From Bacteroidota bacterium (lineage in GTDB: Bacteria; Bacteroidota; Bacteroidia; NS11-12g; UBA955): 64,000 bases of DNA. Position numbers and translations under genes: made by a program. This document shows positions 17,322 through 25,540 of this stretch, one piece after another (within the stretch, counting starts at the first letter, position 1; every line of letters starts with the position of its first letter). The notes under the pieces were generated by a model. That model saw nothing but the letters and a program-made list of their open reading frames with translations. It ran no database searches and was not told the DNA's origin. The stretch spans positions 124,001-188,000 of the forward strand of contig JAMLHC010000006.1 in assembly GCA_023957335.1 (NCBI GenBank), written 5' to 3'.

Positions 17322-18623
17322 ATGAAACTAAAAGCAATACTTATTGCAGCTTGTTTATTAAGCTCTTCCCTATCAAATTACGCTCAAGACTTAATACCTT
17401 TTAGAAGCGGGCATTTGTGGGGATTTTGCACACCCGATAAAGAAGTTGTTATTCCTCCTATCTATGAATATGTAACTAACTTTCAAGACGGTTTAGCTGC
17501 TGTTTCCAAAGGATGTTTTGATTGTTATGACCAATACGATGGAAAATGGGGATTCATTAACGAAAAAGGAGAAACCGTCATTCCCTTTCAATATTATCAT
17601 GCTTACCCTTTTTATAAAGGTTACACATGGGTAAGATTAGATGGTTACATGGACTTTTGGGCTAAAATTAATAAGAAAGGAGAGTTATTAGACTCTACCG
17701 ATTCTGAACCTTACTTAAATAAACAAGTAAAGAAGAATATCTTAAATTCTAAAAAACAGAATAAAAAATACACCTTCAATGAAGATACGGTGACACAAAT
17801 AGGAAATATTGCCATTCAAAAGGGATATCAATCTAAGACCACAAATTATTGGGAAGACCCCGAAGCAGTTTATTTCTATCCTGTTTCCATTAGTTCTAAT
17901 AAAAAAGATTTTTCTCAATCTACAAAAGACACGCTTCAATTTACGATAGCGAGCAACCGATTTTCTAATGAATTAGACGCACAGTCATTGACACTTCCCC
18001 CTACTTTAGTAGTATTAACACAAACTGATACAGGAATTACAGTCGTCAAAACATTTCCATTAGGAGCAGATCAAAAAACAGAGAACTCGATAATATACAA
18101 TAAGGTATTAGATTCAGAGGGCTTAATTCCTTATCTAAGAATGATTACGGATGCAGATGAAATTGAAGAATTTGTGGCAGGAAACAACTATATAATAATG
18201 TTAAGCACTTCTTTATTTATTCCAACCAATGCCCTTAAGGAAAATGTTTTTTTTGAGTTATATAGAAAAAGAATCTTCCTAATATCAACAATAGAGGGAA
18301 CGGCCTTCTATCATATTTATACGAGTCCTTATGAATTAATGAATGAGCAGAGAGTCAATGAAATTCTAACGGAAATGATTGATGACATTAAAAATGCTGG
18401 AGATCTTTTTAGTTTCGATGAAAGATTAACTACAAGTATTATTGATATGAATAATCCGTATTTTGGAAGAACAATTGCAGAAGTTATGATAAATGTTACC
18501 AAAGATGAAGTGCTGATATTTTTAAATTATATGAACGCTAATCCTTATAGCTATATGGGAGAAACATGGACGTTATCGGAAATATTTGCAACCTGGGTAG
18601 AACGTGGAGCGCCAACAAAGTAA
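17322..18623 (+). CDS. Secreted WG-repeat protein
   Basis: 433 residues from ATG 17322, which opens a signal peptide (MKLKAILIAACLLSSSL, cleavage near YAQ); an upstream in-frame ATG at 17274 would bury it. The N-terminal third holds WG-type repeats: LWGFCTPDKEVVIPPIYEYV and KWGFINEKGETVIPFQYYHA, plus a weaker third copy (DFWAKINKKGELLD). WG repeats are probable beta-structured surface modules of unknown ligand. The remaining 280 residues have no motif I recognise. The gene stands alone after the helicase/nuclease pair, with no close neighbour. Confidence 0.75.
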   Translation: MKLKAILIAACLLSSSLSNYAQDLIPFRSGHLWGFCTPDKEVVIPPIYEYVTNFQDGLAAVSKGCFDCYDQYDGKWGFINEKGETVIPFQYYHAYPFYKGYTWVRLDGYMDFWAKINKKGELLDSTDSEPYLNKQVKKNILNSKKQNKKYTFNEDTVTQIGNIAIQKGYQSKTTNYWEDPEAVYFYPVSISSNKKDFSQSTKDTLQFTIASNRFSNELDAQSLTLPPTLVVLTQTDTGITVVKTFPLGADQKTENSIIYNKVLDSEGLIPYLRMITDADEIEEFVAGNNYIIMLSTSLFIPTNALKENVFFELYRKRIFLISTIEGTAFYHIYTSPYELMNEQRVNEILTEMIDDIKNAGDLFSFDERLTTSIIDMNNPYFGRTIAEVMINVTKDEVLIFLNYMNANPYSYMGETWTLSEIFATWVERGAPTK

Positions 18624-18795
18624 TCTTAATGTCGGCTAATAAATAGCACATTGAAAATCAAGAATAACGGAAGCATATTGGTACAAGTTCATTTTCAATA
18701 AAAATGATAAATACCGGTTTCATTAGTTTTCACCAATGCTTTTCTATTCTTAATATTGTCTTTAAAGCTAATCTTATTTCAGATAAACTCAATTT

Positions 18796-18810
18796 GATAG
18801 CATTGCTATC
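18796..18810. promoter_or_regulatory. 15-base palindrome upstream of the DedA gene
   Basis: GATAGCA-T-TGCTATC, perfect seven-base arms around one T. It ends 18 bases before the TACTTTTG box at 18829, covering the area where the -33 element would be expected, so it could be an operator. Confidence 0.4.
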
Positions 18811-18828
18811 ATGTAACCCGCTTGTCCT

Positions 18829-18836
18829 ACTTTTGC
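18829..18836 (+). promoter_or_regulatory. Putative -7 promoter box for the DedA gene
   Basis: TACTTTTG followed by C, matching TAnnTTTG(C). The predicted transcript start is about 15 bases before the TTG initiation codon at 18858. Confidence 0.5.
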
Positions 18837-18857
18837 AAGCCGAAAGAATAATCTACT

Positions 18858-19508
18858 TTGGAAATATTAATTGAAACATTGCAACATTTAACAAATCCTG
18901 ATTGGATAATGAAAAATGGGGGCTTGTATTTGGTTCTATTGATATTATTCATTGAAACAGGTATAATCATTGGATTCTTTCTTCCGGGAGACCCGTTATT
19001 ATTCATCTCGGGAATGATCATTGCCTCTGTAAACGAGCTTCATTATCCATTCTCAAACGAGATACTCAATTTGACTTTTTGGATGTTTATGTTTGCAATT
19101 TCAACAATCTTAGGTAACTTTTTTGGTTATTGGTTCGGGTATAAATTTAAACATATCGTAATCAGAGAAAAAGACACTTGGCTCGTTAAAAGAAAACACA
19201 TACAAACCGCTCACGAATTTTATGATAAAAGAGGTGGATTTGCAATTTCAATAGCTCGTTTTCTACCTATTGTAAGAACGTTTGCTCCAATTATTGCAGG
19301 AACTGTTAAAATGGATTTTAGAAAATTCTCAATATACAATATAATAGGTGCATTTGCCTGGGTGGGAATTATTATGACAGCAGGTTATATTTTGGGAGAT
19401 ATTCCGTGGGTTCAAAACAACTTGGAATACATTTTATTAGGATTAGTGTTTATAGTAACTGCTCCTGTGTTATTCAAATTAGTGAGTAAAAAGAAAAAAA
19501 CGGCATAA
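18858..19508 (+). CDS. DedA-family membrane protein (VTT domain)
   Basis: 216 residues. The motif ETGIIIGFFLPGDPLLFISG (residues about 35-54), the central GYWFGYKFKH and ARFLPIVRTFAPIIAGT identify the DedA/VTT family of membrane proteins, linked to undecaprenyl-phosphate or phospholipid flipping and envelope homeostasis. Four to five membrane segments are evident. Initiation is probably TTG at 18858, because the upstream frame is closed by a stop at 18849 and the family's LTNPDWI stretch precedes the first ATG. It is preceded by a promoter box and a palindrome. Confidence 0.88.
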   Translation: MEILIETLQHLTNPDWIMKNGGLYLVLLILFIETGIIIGFFLPGDPLLFISGMIIASVNELHYPFSNEILNLTFWMFMFAISTILGNFFGYWFGYKFKHIVIREKDTWLVKRKHIQTAHEFYDKRGGFAISIARFLPIVRTFAPIIAGTVKMDFRKFSIYNIIGAFAWVGIIMTAGYILGDIPWVQNNLEYILLGLVFIVTAPVLFKLVSKKKKTA

Positions 19509-19606
19509 TTTGACCAATTGAGAATGTCTGACAAACAATATCAGTAAGTGTTTCACAGCTTTCACTTCCATCTAACCTTAATCTTTTCATGACAAGACAT
19601 TATGAA

Positions 19607-19622
19607 TAAGTTGCAAAACTTA
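19607..19622. promoter_or_regulatory. Dyad TAAGTT-gcaa-AACTTA upstream of the EamA gene
   Basis: Six-base arms and a four-base spacer, ending 4 bases before the TACTTTTG box. It could be an operator, or chance in AT-rich sequence. Confidence 0.25.
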
Positions 19623-19626
19623 AGAC

Positions 19627-19634
19627 TACTTTTG
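19627..19634 (+). promoter_or_regulatory. Putative -7 promoter box for the EamA transporter
   Basis: TACTTTTG followed by CACC, 19 bases before the ATG at 19654. Fits TAnnTTTG. Confidence 0.5.
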
Positions 19635-19653
19635 CACCCCAATTTCAGTATTT

Positions 19654-20535
19654 ATGCTTAATACCAAGTTTGGTCAATTTACCATTCTAATTATACTCGG
19701 CTTTATTTGGGGCAGCTCATTTATCTTGATGAAAAAAGGGCTGATTGCATTCAATAGTTTTCAGGTTGCTTCCATGCGTTTATTTTTTGCGGGGCTTATT
19801 GCTGTGCCTTTTCTTGTAAAATACCGCAAAGAAATTGAGCCCAAAGACTGGATATGGCTGATAGTGGCAGGTTTTATTGGAAATGGATTTCCGGCATTCA
19901 TGTTCACCTATGCACAGAAATCAGGGTTGGATAGTTCCATGGCGGGTGCACTCAACGCACTCACCCCTGTTTTTACACTCATCGTGGGTGTTCTTGCTTT
20001 CAATATTAAATCTAATTGGAAACAAATTACGGGTTTAATCATAGGTCTAGCCGGTGCTGTTTTCATGATTTTCAGCAAGATGGAAATCCAAATAAAGGAA
20101 TTCTCTTTTATCCCATTCCTATTAGTGTTTTTGGCAACGTTCTTTTATGGAATTAACCTCAATATTATTAAATCAAAAATTGGTCATATCAAACCCATTC
20201 TTGCCGGTATGTTGCCATTGAGCATAGTGGCATTTCCTGCAACGGGAGTGCTTTTTGTAAGTGATGCCCCTAATGTTTTGCAAGCTCCGTCAACTGATTG
20301 GGATATTTCTTTAACAGCTATCATAGTGTTAGGAGTCATTGGGACTGCCCTTTCATTGTTTGTTTACAATGCACTTATCCAAAAAACAAATGCGCTGTTT
20401 GGTGCTGCGGTAAATTATATGCTCCCTTTTGTTGCAGCAATGTGGGGTGTGATGGATGGTGAAGCATTTGGCAAAGCCGAACTTCTTTCGTTAAGTTTTA
20501 TCCTTGTAGGCATTTACCTGATTAGAGGTAAATAA
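19654..20535 (+). CDS. EamA-family (DMT superfamily) transporter
   Basis: 293 residues with ten predicted hydrophobic segments in two EamA halves. The first opens with FIWGSSFILMKKGL and the second has FLATFFYGINLNIIK; GLDSSMAGALNALTPVFTLI is the classic TM3-4 region. The drug/metabolite transporter superfamily exports small metabolites such as amino acids or nucleosides. The substrate cannot be told from sequence. Monocistronic, with its own promoter box and converging with the WG-repeat gene downstream. Confidence 0.9.
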   Translation: MLNTKFGQFTILIILGFIWGSSFILMKKGLIAFNSFQVASMRLFFAGLIAVPFLVKYRKEIEPKDWIWLIVAGFIGNGFPAFMFTYAQKSGLDSSMAGALNALTPVFTLIVGVLAFNIKSNWKQITGLIIGLAGAVFMIFSKMEIQIKEFSFIPFLLVFLATFFYGINLNIIKSKIGHIKPILAGMLPLSIVAFPATGVLFVSDAPNVLQAPSTDWDISLTAIIVLGVIGTALSLFVYNALIQKTNALFGAAVNYMLPFVAAMWGVMDGEAFGKAELLSLSFILVGIYLIRGK

Positions 20536-20559
20536 CGTAATTATGCATTCAGAACAATA

Positions 20560-21108
20560 TTAATTGAGAAAGGGGAAACGAAATTTTCCATTTTTTTTAT
20601 CGTATTGACATGGTACAACTTCTTTACCCTCATTATCAATAAATCCGTACATACTCTCCTGTTTGACCAATGCCCAATTTTCTCTAATAGCGCCAAATCC
20701 AAAAATCTGATCGTATTGACATGGTACTACTTCTTTACCGCTCATATCAATAAATCCGTACATACCTTCCTGTTTGACCAATGCCCAATTTTCCTTAAAA
20801 ACGCCAAATGCAAAAATCTTATCGTATTGACATGGTACAACTTCCTTACCCTCATTATCAATAAATCCGTACATACCCTCCTGTTTGACCAATGCCCAAT
20901 TTTTTCTAATAGCGCCAAATTCGTAAATCCTATCGTATTGACATGGCACTACTACTTTACCGTTAATATCAATAAATCCGTACATACCCTCCTGTTTGAT
21001 CAATGCCCAATTTTCTCTAAAAACGCCATATTCTTGAGGTTGTGCATTACTTTCAAATACGCCACAAGCCAATACACTCAGTGCCATTATTTTTAATATA
21101 TTTTTCAT
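20560..21108 (-). CDS. Secreted WG-repeat protein made of four near-identical 37-residue units
   Basis: 182 residues from MKNILKIMALSVLACGV (signal peptide; cleavage near SNAQ). The mature part is almost only four repeats of 37 residues with core NWALVKQEGMYGFID, then GKEVVPCQYD. The coding DNA is correspondingly repeated every 111 bases. Each unit is one WG-like repeat in which the glycine-phenylalanine of YGFID is kept. Every unit carries one cysteine (CQYD). The C-terminus ends abruptly after unit 4 (KKNGKFRFPFLN). Function unknown. Likely a periplasmic or surface module subject to repeat-number change. Confidence 0.8.
   Translation of the reverse strand: MKNILKIMALSVLACGVFESNAQPQEYGVFRENWALIKQEGMYGFIDINGKVVVPCQYDRIYEFGAIRKNWALVKQEGMYGFIDNEGKEVVPCQYDKIFAFGVFKENWALVKQEGMYGFIDMSGKEVVPCQYDQIFGFGAIRENWALVKQESMYGFIDNEGKEVVPCQYDKKNGKFRFPFLN
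20599..21042. repeat. Four tandem 111-bp repeats inside the WG-repeat gene
   Basis: The 15-mer ATCGTATTGACATGG recurs at 20599, 20710, 20821 and 20932, an exact 111-base period (37 codons). Units alternate in type: protein repeats 1 and 3 share a GVF(R/K)EN start, while repeats 2 and 4 share FGAIR and DNEGKEVV. This suggests that a two-unit 222-bp block was duplicated. Confidence 0.9.
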
Positions 21109-21203
21109 AACACAAATGTTTTTAGTTCGAGTCAAAATTAAATATAATTTTTAAACTACCAAATTGATGTTATCAAAATCATATCTTATTATATACAAAA
21201 TCC

Positions 21204-22856
21204 TTACCCCAACCCAAATTTCTTGGCTGTTTCTTCTGCAATTTCATAACCTGCATCGGCATGTCTGATAACACCCATGGCAGGGTCATTATGCAACACA
21301 CGTTTTAATCGTTTGGCGGCATCATCGGTACCGTCTGCAACTATCACCATACCTGCATGGATTGAATACCCCATCCCCACGCCTCCTCCATGATGCAGAC
21401 TCACCCAACTGGCTCCACCGGCTGTATTTATCAATGCGTTTAATATGGGCCAATCTGCTACTGCATCGCTGCCGTCTTTCATTGCTTCGGTTTCGCGGTT
21501 GGGAGATGCTACTGAACCGGTATCCAAATGATCTCTGCCAATTACAATTGGTGCATCCACTTTTCCGCTTCTAACTAATTCATTGAATGCAAGCCCAGCT
21601 TTTTCTCTCTCCCCTTGTCCAAGCCAACAAATGCGTGCCGGCAATCCCTGAAACTCCACTCTTTCTTGTGCCATCTTAATCCAACGTTTGAGCCCTTGAT
21701 TTTCAGGAAAAAGTTCCAAAATAACCTTGTCTGTTTCATAAATATCTTGCGGGTTGCCACTCAACGCCACCCAGCGAAAAGGTCCTTTCCCTTCACAGAA
21801 CAAAGGGCGGATATAAGCAGGTACAAATCCCGGAAAGTCGAATGCGTTTTTCAACCCTTTCTCTAAAGCTCTTGCCCGTAGATTATTTCCATAGTCAAAA
21901 GTAATCGCACCGCGTTTTTGCAGTTCCAACATTTGGCTCACATGCTTATATATGGTTTGATAGGATAGTTCAACATATTTATCAGGGTTAGTCTCACGCA
22001 ACTTGATTGCCTCATCAACAGTCAAACCTTCAGGAAAATATCCAATCAAGGGGTCGTGTGCCGAAGTCTGGTCTGTAAGGGTGTCGGGTGTGATGCCTCG
22101 TTCTATCAGCCTGCCCAATAGTTCTACCGCATTACAAAGCACCCCGATAGATGTAGCCTCACCTTTTGATTTTGCTTCAAGTGCCAAGTCAATCGCTTCG
22201 TCAATATTCTTAGACATCTTGTCAATGTACCTTGTATCCAATCTTTTTTGGATTCTCCACTCTTCCACTTCTGCAACCAAGGCAACTCCTTCATTCATAG
22301 TAATAGCAAGCGGTTGCGCTCCACCCATTCCGCCAAGTCCTGCCGTTACATTGAGTTTACCTTTGAGTGTTCCTCCATAGTGTTTATTTGCAAGTGCCAA
22401 ATAGGTTTCATAAGTACCCTGTAAAATTCCTTGTGTCCCAATGTATATCCACGAACCGGCAGTCATCTGCCCATACATCATCAGTCCTTTGGCTTCGAGT
22501 TCTCTAAAATGTTCCCATGTAGCCCATTTTGGCACAAGCTGAGAGTTTGATATCAGAACCCTGGGAGCATCTTTGTGTGTGGGAAGTACCCCAACGGGTT
22601 TACCGGACTGAATCAACAATGTTTGATCTTCTTCCAGATTTTTTAGGGCTTCCAATATGTTGTCAAAAGCATCCCAATTTCTGGCGGCTTTGCCCAAGCC
22701 TCCATACACTATCAATTCCTCAGGCTTTTCTGCAACCTCCGGATCTAAATTGTTTTGTATCATGCGAAAAGCGGCTTCTTGTAACCACCCTTTGCATGTT
22801 AATTGGGAACCTCTGGGGGCTCTCACTATTCTACTTTTGCTCCTATCTGTGTTCAT
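21204..22856 (-). CDS. hutU: Urocanate hydratase
   Basis: 550 residues, the normal length. Converts urocanate to imidazolone propionate in histidine degradation, using tightly bound NAD+. Recognised by [24 protein letters not shown] at the N-terminus (read in two parts), [14 protein letters not shown], the NAD-binding [14 protein letters not shown] and the C-terminal [19 protein letters not shown]. No other hut gene (hutH, hutI, hutG) is in the window, so the pathway must be completed elsewhere or the gene is isolated. It is divergent from the pterin dehydratase gene, with 99 bases between their starts. Confidence 0.97.
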   Translation of the reverse strand: MNTDRSKSRIVRAPRGSQLTCKGWLQEAAFRMIQNNLDPEVAEKPEELIVYGGLGKAARNWDAFDNILEALKNLEEDQTLLIQSGKPVGVLPTHKDAPRVLISNSQLVPKWATWEHFRELEAKGLMMYGQMTAGSWIYIGTQGILQGTYETYLALANKHYGGTLKGKLNVTAGLGGMGGAQPLAITMNEGVALVAEVEEWRIQKRLDTRYIDKMSKNIDEAIDLALEAKSKGEATSIGVLCNAVELLGRLIERGITPDTLTDQTSAHDPLIGYFPEGLTVDEAIKLRETNPDKYVELSYQTIYKHVSQMLELQKRGAITFDYGNNLRARALEKGLKNAFDFPGFVPAYIRPLFCEGKGPFRWVALSGNPQDIYETDKVILELFPENQGLKRWIKMAQERVEFQGLPARICWLGQGEREKAGLAFNELVRSGKVDAPIVIGRDHLDTGSVASPNRETEAMKDGSDAVADWPILNALINTAGGASWVSLHHGGGVGMGYSIHAGMVIVADGTDDAAKRLKRVLHNDPAMGVIRHADAGYEIAEETAKKFGLG

Positions 22857-22929
22857 ATTGCTTGCAAATATTTTAATTTTCGTTCAGATTTCCTTGTGTT
22901 TGACTGTGTTTATTTTATAAAAGTTTCAA

Positions 22930-22937
22930 TAATTTTG
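22930..22937 (+). promoter_or_regulatory. Putative -7 promoter box for the pterin dehydratase gene
   Basis: TAATTTTG, 18 bases before ATG 22956. Fits TAnnTTTG. Confidence 0.45.
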
Positions 22938-22955
22938 ACCTATCATTTTACAGAC

Positions 22956-23210
22956 ATGGATATAGCAAAAATTACCGGCTGGGAAACTACACCATCAGGA
23001 CTTTATCGTAAGTTTATCTTCAAGGATTTTAATGATGCTTTTGCTTTTATGATTAAGGTATCACACTTAGTTGAGCAAGCTGACCACCACCCCACTTGGA
23101 CTAATACTTATAATAAAGTAGAAATTTGGCTTGTAACACATGATCAAGGGAATCAAATCTCGGCAAAAGATACCACACTCGCACAAGCAATCAATGCACT
23201 CATTAAATAG
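22956..23210 (+). CDS. 4a-hydroxytetrahydrobiopterin dehydratase (PCD/DCoH)
   Basis: 84 residues. The active-site segment VEQADHHPTWTNTYNKVEI contains the His-His-Pro triad of the family, and SAKDTTLAQAI is the usual C-terminal pattern. The enzyme dehydrates the pterin carbinolamine formed by aromatic amino-acid hydroxylases; in bacteria without them it can act in molybdopterin metabolism. The start is ATG 22956: the open frame extends to 22803, but those residues overlap the hutU promoter region and lack family similarity. It could work with the homogentisate dioxygenase encoded at 39.6 kb in Phe/Tyr breakdown. Confidence 0.92.
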   Translation: MDIAKITGWETTPSGLYRKFIFKDFNDAFAFMIKVSHLVEQADHHPTWTNTYNKVEIWLVTHDQGNQISAKDTTLAQAINALIK

Positions 23211-23268
23211 GACTGCATTCACTTGAACGAAGATTGAAATTGCTACTTGTCGCAACAATACAGTTAAC

Positions 23269-23294
23269 ATGACTTTTGTCATAGATTGTCAATC
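23269..23294. promoter_or_regulatory. Two adjacent dyads upstream of the MbnP-like gene
   Basis: ATGAC-TTTT-GTCAT (23269-23282) and GATTG-T-CAATC (23284-23294). The second lies 10 bases before the TACCTTTG box, over the expected -33 position. Possible operator pair. No regulator gene is adjacent. Confidence 0.35.
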
Positions 23295-23304
23295 AAACAG
23301 ATAG

Positions 23305-23312
23305 TACCTTTG
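23305..23312 (+). promoter_or_regulatory. Putative -7 promoter box for the MbnP-MbnH operon
   Basis: TACCTTTG, 20 bases before ATG 23333. Fits TAnnTTTG. Confidence 0.45.
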
Positions 23313-23332
23313 TATCATAAACTTTATTTATT

Positions 23333-24055
23333 ATGAAACATTTAACTTTTATTTTAATCACATTAACTTTATTGACATTTGGGGGCTGTAAGAAAGTGCC
23401 CAAGAAAGGAAATGGCACTACAGCTTTCAAAGTAACTTACAACGTGGATGGCACTGCTCTTATGACCGATACCTTTGCTTATACAAGCGAAGCCGGTTAC
23501 AACTACAAAATTACAAGGATGGAATACTTTCTGTCCGGCTTCAAGTTTAAGCACGAGAATGGAGATGTTTATAAATCATCCAAGGTAATTTATGTGAATG
23601 CATTTAAACCTGAAACAAATTCATTCTCATTTACAGATATCCCTTCAGGTAAATATAACGAGATTACTTTCTACTTCGGAATTGACTCCGCACATAACAT
23701 TTCACGTTCATTAGATGCCAATATTGACATGGCAAACATGTCTTGGCCCGATCAAATGGGCGGAGGATATCACTTTATGAAGTTTGAAGGGGTGTATAAG
23801 AATAATGATAAAGAGGAAGGATTTGCAATGCACATTGGAAACAATAAAAACCTCATTGCAATTCAACTCAAACATTCTTTTGAAGTTGGAATAGACAACA
23901 CTACTCATATTTCACTTTCAATGAATTTGAATGAATGGTTCAAAAACCCCGAAGTGTATGATTTTGTTACGGATGGAAGTTACTCCATGAACAAACCTCC
24001 TGCAATGATGAAACTTAAAAATAATGGTGCTGACATTTTCTCTATTAAAAAATAA
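23333..24055 (+). CDS. MbnP-family copper-binding lipoprotein
   Basis: 240 residues with a lipobox signal (LLTFGGCKK). The features FKVTYNVDG, ITRMEYFLSGFKF, DIPSGKYNEITFYFGID and NMSWPDQMGGGYHFMKFEG match the MbnP family. In methanotroph MbnP a tryptophan is oxidised to kynurenine by the partner MbnH to create a copper site; W138 in the MSWPDQMGGG motif is the obvious candidate here. The partner-like di-heme enzyme gene starts 4 bases after the stop, which supports the assignment. Expected in the periplasm or on the outer membrane, in copper handling. No methanobactin genes are present, so the role is likely more general. Confidence 0.82.
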   Translation: MKHLTFILITLTLLTFGGCKKVPKKGNGTTAFKVTYNVDGTALMTDTFAYTSEAGYNYKITRMEYFLSGFKFKHENGDVYKSSKVIYVNAFKPETNSFSFTDIPSGKYNEITFYFGIDSAHNISRSLDANIDMANMSWPDQMGGGYHFMKFEGVYKNNDKEEGFAMHIGNNKNLIAIQLKHSFEVGIDNTTHISLSMNLNEWFKNPEVYDFVTDGSYSMNKPPAMMKLKNNGADIFSIKK

Positions 24056-24059
24056 AATC

Positions 24060-25073
24060 ATGAAAAGACTTCTGTTTATATTATTGGTTGCGTTGTTTGC
24101 ATTTAGCGCATGTAGGAGAGAAAAGCCTAAGCCGCCAGCGGATTCAGATATAAAGCAAACTCCTATTACCCTTGACATTCCACGATTTTTTCCGGAAATG
24201 CTTTTTCCCTCTGATAATAAAATGACCAAAGAAAGATTGGCATTAGGACGCAAGTTGTATTATGACCCCATTTTATCCAATGACGGACGTTCATGTTCTC
24301 AATGTCATTTTCAATCCGAGGGCTTTACATCTGACCCCGGGTTTCCGACAACCGTCTTGCCGCACGTAAATTTAGGCTGGAGTAAAAATTTTTTATGGAA
24401 GGGAAGAAAAGACCAAGGACTTGAGAACGTGATGCTTTATGAGGTAGTCGAATTTTTCCAAACAGATTTATCCAAAATCAACGCAGATGCTGCCTACAAA
24501 AAAGCTTTTAAAGAAGCTTTTGGTGTAGATGAAATCACTTCAAAAGAAATCGCTTATTCACTTGCACAATTTTTCAGGTCTTTAATTTCGGGAAATTCCA
24601 AATATGACCAATATTTGAGGAACGAGGTAGCACTGACACAAGCCGAAATGGACGGCATGGATATTTTCTTTACTGAAACCGGTGATTGCTTTCACTGTCA
24701 TGGAAGTATGCTGTTTACAGACAATGATTTTCACAATATCGGTTTAGACAGCGTTTTTAATGGCAGCAAAGGCAGGTATGATGTAACAGGCAACATGTCT
24801 GACTGGGGCACCTATAAGACACCAACGCTGAGAAATGCTACATTAAGAAAGCGATTTATGCATGATGGACGCTTTTCTTCGCTTGAACAAGTTATAGAAT
24901 TCTACAACAGTGGGGTTCACATGAACTCTCCCAATATTGACCCTTTGATGATTCTGCCACAAAAAGAAAATGGTCTGATGCTTACACAAGAACAGAAGGA
25001 TAACTTGCTGGCATTTCTCAAAACATTGACAGATGAATCTTTTACAACAAACCCTAATTATTCAAAACCTTAG
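24060..25073 (+). CDS. MbnH/MauG-like di-heme cytochrome c peroxidase family lipoprotein
   Basis: 337 residues. Two haem c sites, C79-SQ-C82-H83 and C210-FH-C213-H214, with the conserved TYKTPTLRNATLRKRFMHDGRF stretch (read in two parts) that holds the peroxidase/MauG C-haem surroundings. The N-terminus is a lipoprotein signal (FAFSACRRE). The start at ATG 24060 is chosen because the longer frame (24024) overlaps the MbnP gene. With its MbnP neighbour it probably catalyses high-valent-iron oxidation of the partner's Trp. A plain cytochrome c peroxidase is the alternative. Confidence 0.88.
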   Translation: MKRLLFILLVALFAFSACRREKPKPPADSDIKQTPITLDIPRFFPEMLFPSDNKMTKERLALGRKLYYDPILSNDGRSCSQCHFQSEGFTSDPGFPTTVLPHVNLGWSKNFLWKGRKDQGLENVMLYEVVEFFQTDLSKINADAAYKKAFKEAFGVDEITSKEIAYSLAQFFRSLISGNSKYDQYLRNEVALTQAEMDGMDIFFTETGDCFHCHGSMLFTDNDFHNIGLDSVFNGSKGRYDVTGNMSDWGTYKTPTLRNATLRKRFMHDGRFSSLEQVIEFYNSGVHMNSPNIDPLMILPQKENGLMLTQEQKDNLLAFLKTLTDESFTTNPNYSKP

Positions 25074-25108
25074 TCTTATTTTCGCAGACGTTTTTGAGAC
25101 ACCCGGAA

Positions 25109-25465
25109 ATGGAGATTTACAAAGAGTTTAATTTTGAGGCAGCGCATTACTTACCCAATGTTCCCGAAGGGCATAAGTGTAGAAATATTCACGGACATTC
25201 ATACCGCTTTACAATCTATCTCAAAGGTGAAGTAGATAAAGAAACAGGCTGGATTATGGATTTTGGCATTATGAAAACTGCAATCAACCCGCTTGTAAAC
25301 CAATTAGACCACCAAACACTCAACAATATCAAGGGACTTGAAAATCCGACTGTCGAGAATCTTGCAATTTGGTTATGGGACGTGCTCAAACCTCAACTGC
25401 CACTTCTCTCCAAAATTTGTGTACAAGAAACAGCAAGCTCCGGCTGTATTTACGAGGGAAAATAG
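25109..25465 (+). CDS. queD: 6-carboxy-tetrahydropterin synthase
   Basis: 118 residues. Zn-binding and catalytic residues appear in AAHYLPNVPEGHKCRNIHGHSY (two overlapping parts: the first His, then CRNIHGH), followed by DFGIMK and LDHQTLNN, and a C-terminal CVQETASSGCIYEG. QueD converts 7,8-dihydroneopterin triphosphate to carboxytetrahydropterin for queuosine synthesis. ATG 25109 is preferred; the open frame reaches a TTG at 25094. No other que genes are next to it. The gene lies 35 bases after the di-heme enzyme. Confidence 0.93.
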   Translation: MEIYKEFNFEAAHYLPNVPEGHKCRNIHGHSYRFTIYLKGEVDKETGWIMDFGIMKTAINPLVNQLDHQTLNNIKGLENPTVENLAIWLWDVLKPQLPLLSKICVQETASSGCIYEGK

Positions 25466-25516
25466 TCGGATTGCCTCTTGTAACGACAAATAACAAATAT
25501 AACATCTGAAAAGACT

Positions 25517-25524
25517 TATATTTG
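25517..25524 (+). promoter_or_regulatory. Putative -7 promoter box for the lytic transglycosylase
   Basis: TATATTTG followed by CC, 16 bases before ATG 25541. Fits TAnnTTTG. Confidence 0.5.
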
Positions 25525-25540
25525 CCTTTAAACTATTTCT

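Noticed and set aside
20599-21042. CRISPR-like array
   Set aside because: The 111-bp units are contiguous without unique spacers and are in frame within a protein gene.
20605-21096. 163-codon plus-strand frame made of repeats
   Set aside because: It is the antisense reading of the tandem WG units; the minus-strand frame has a signal peptide and the WG consensus.
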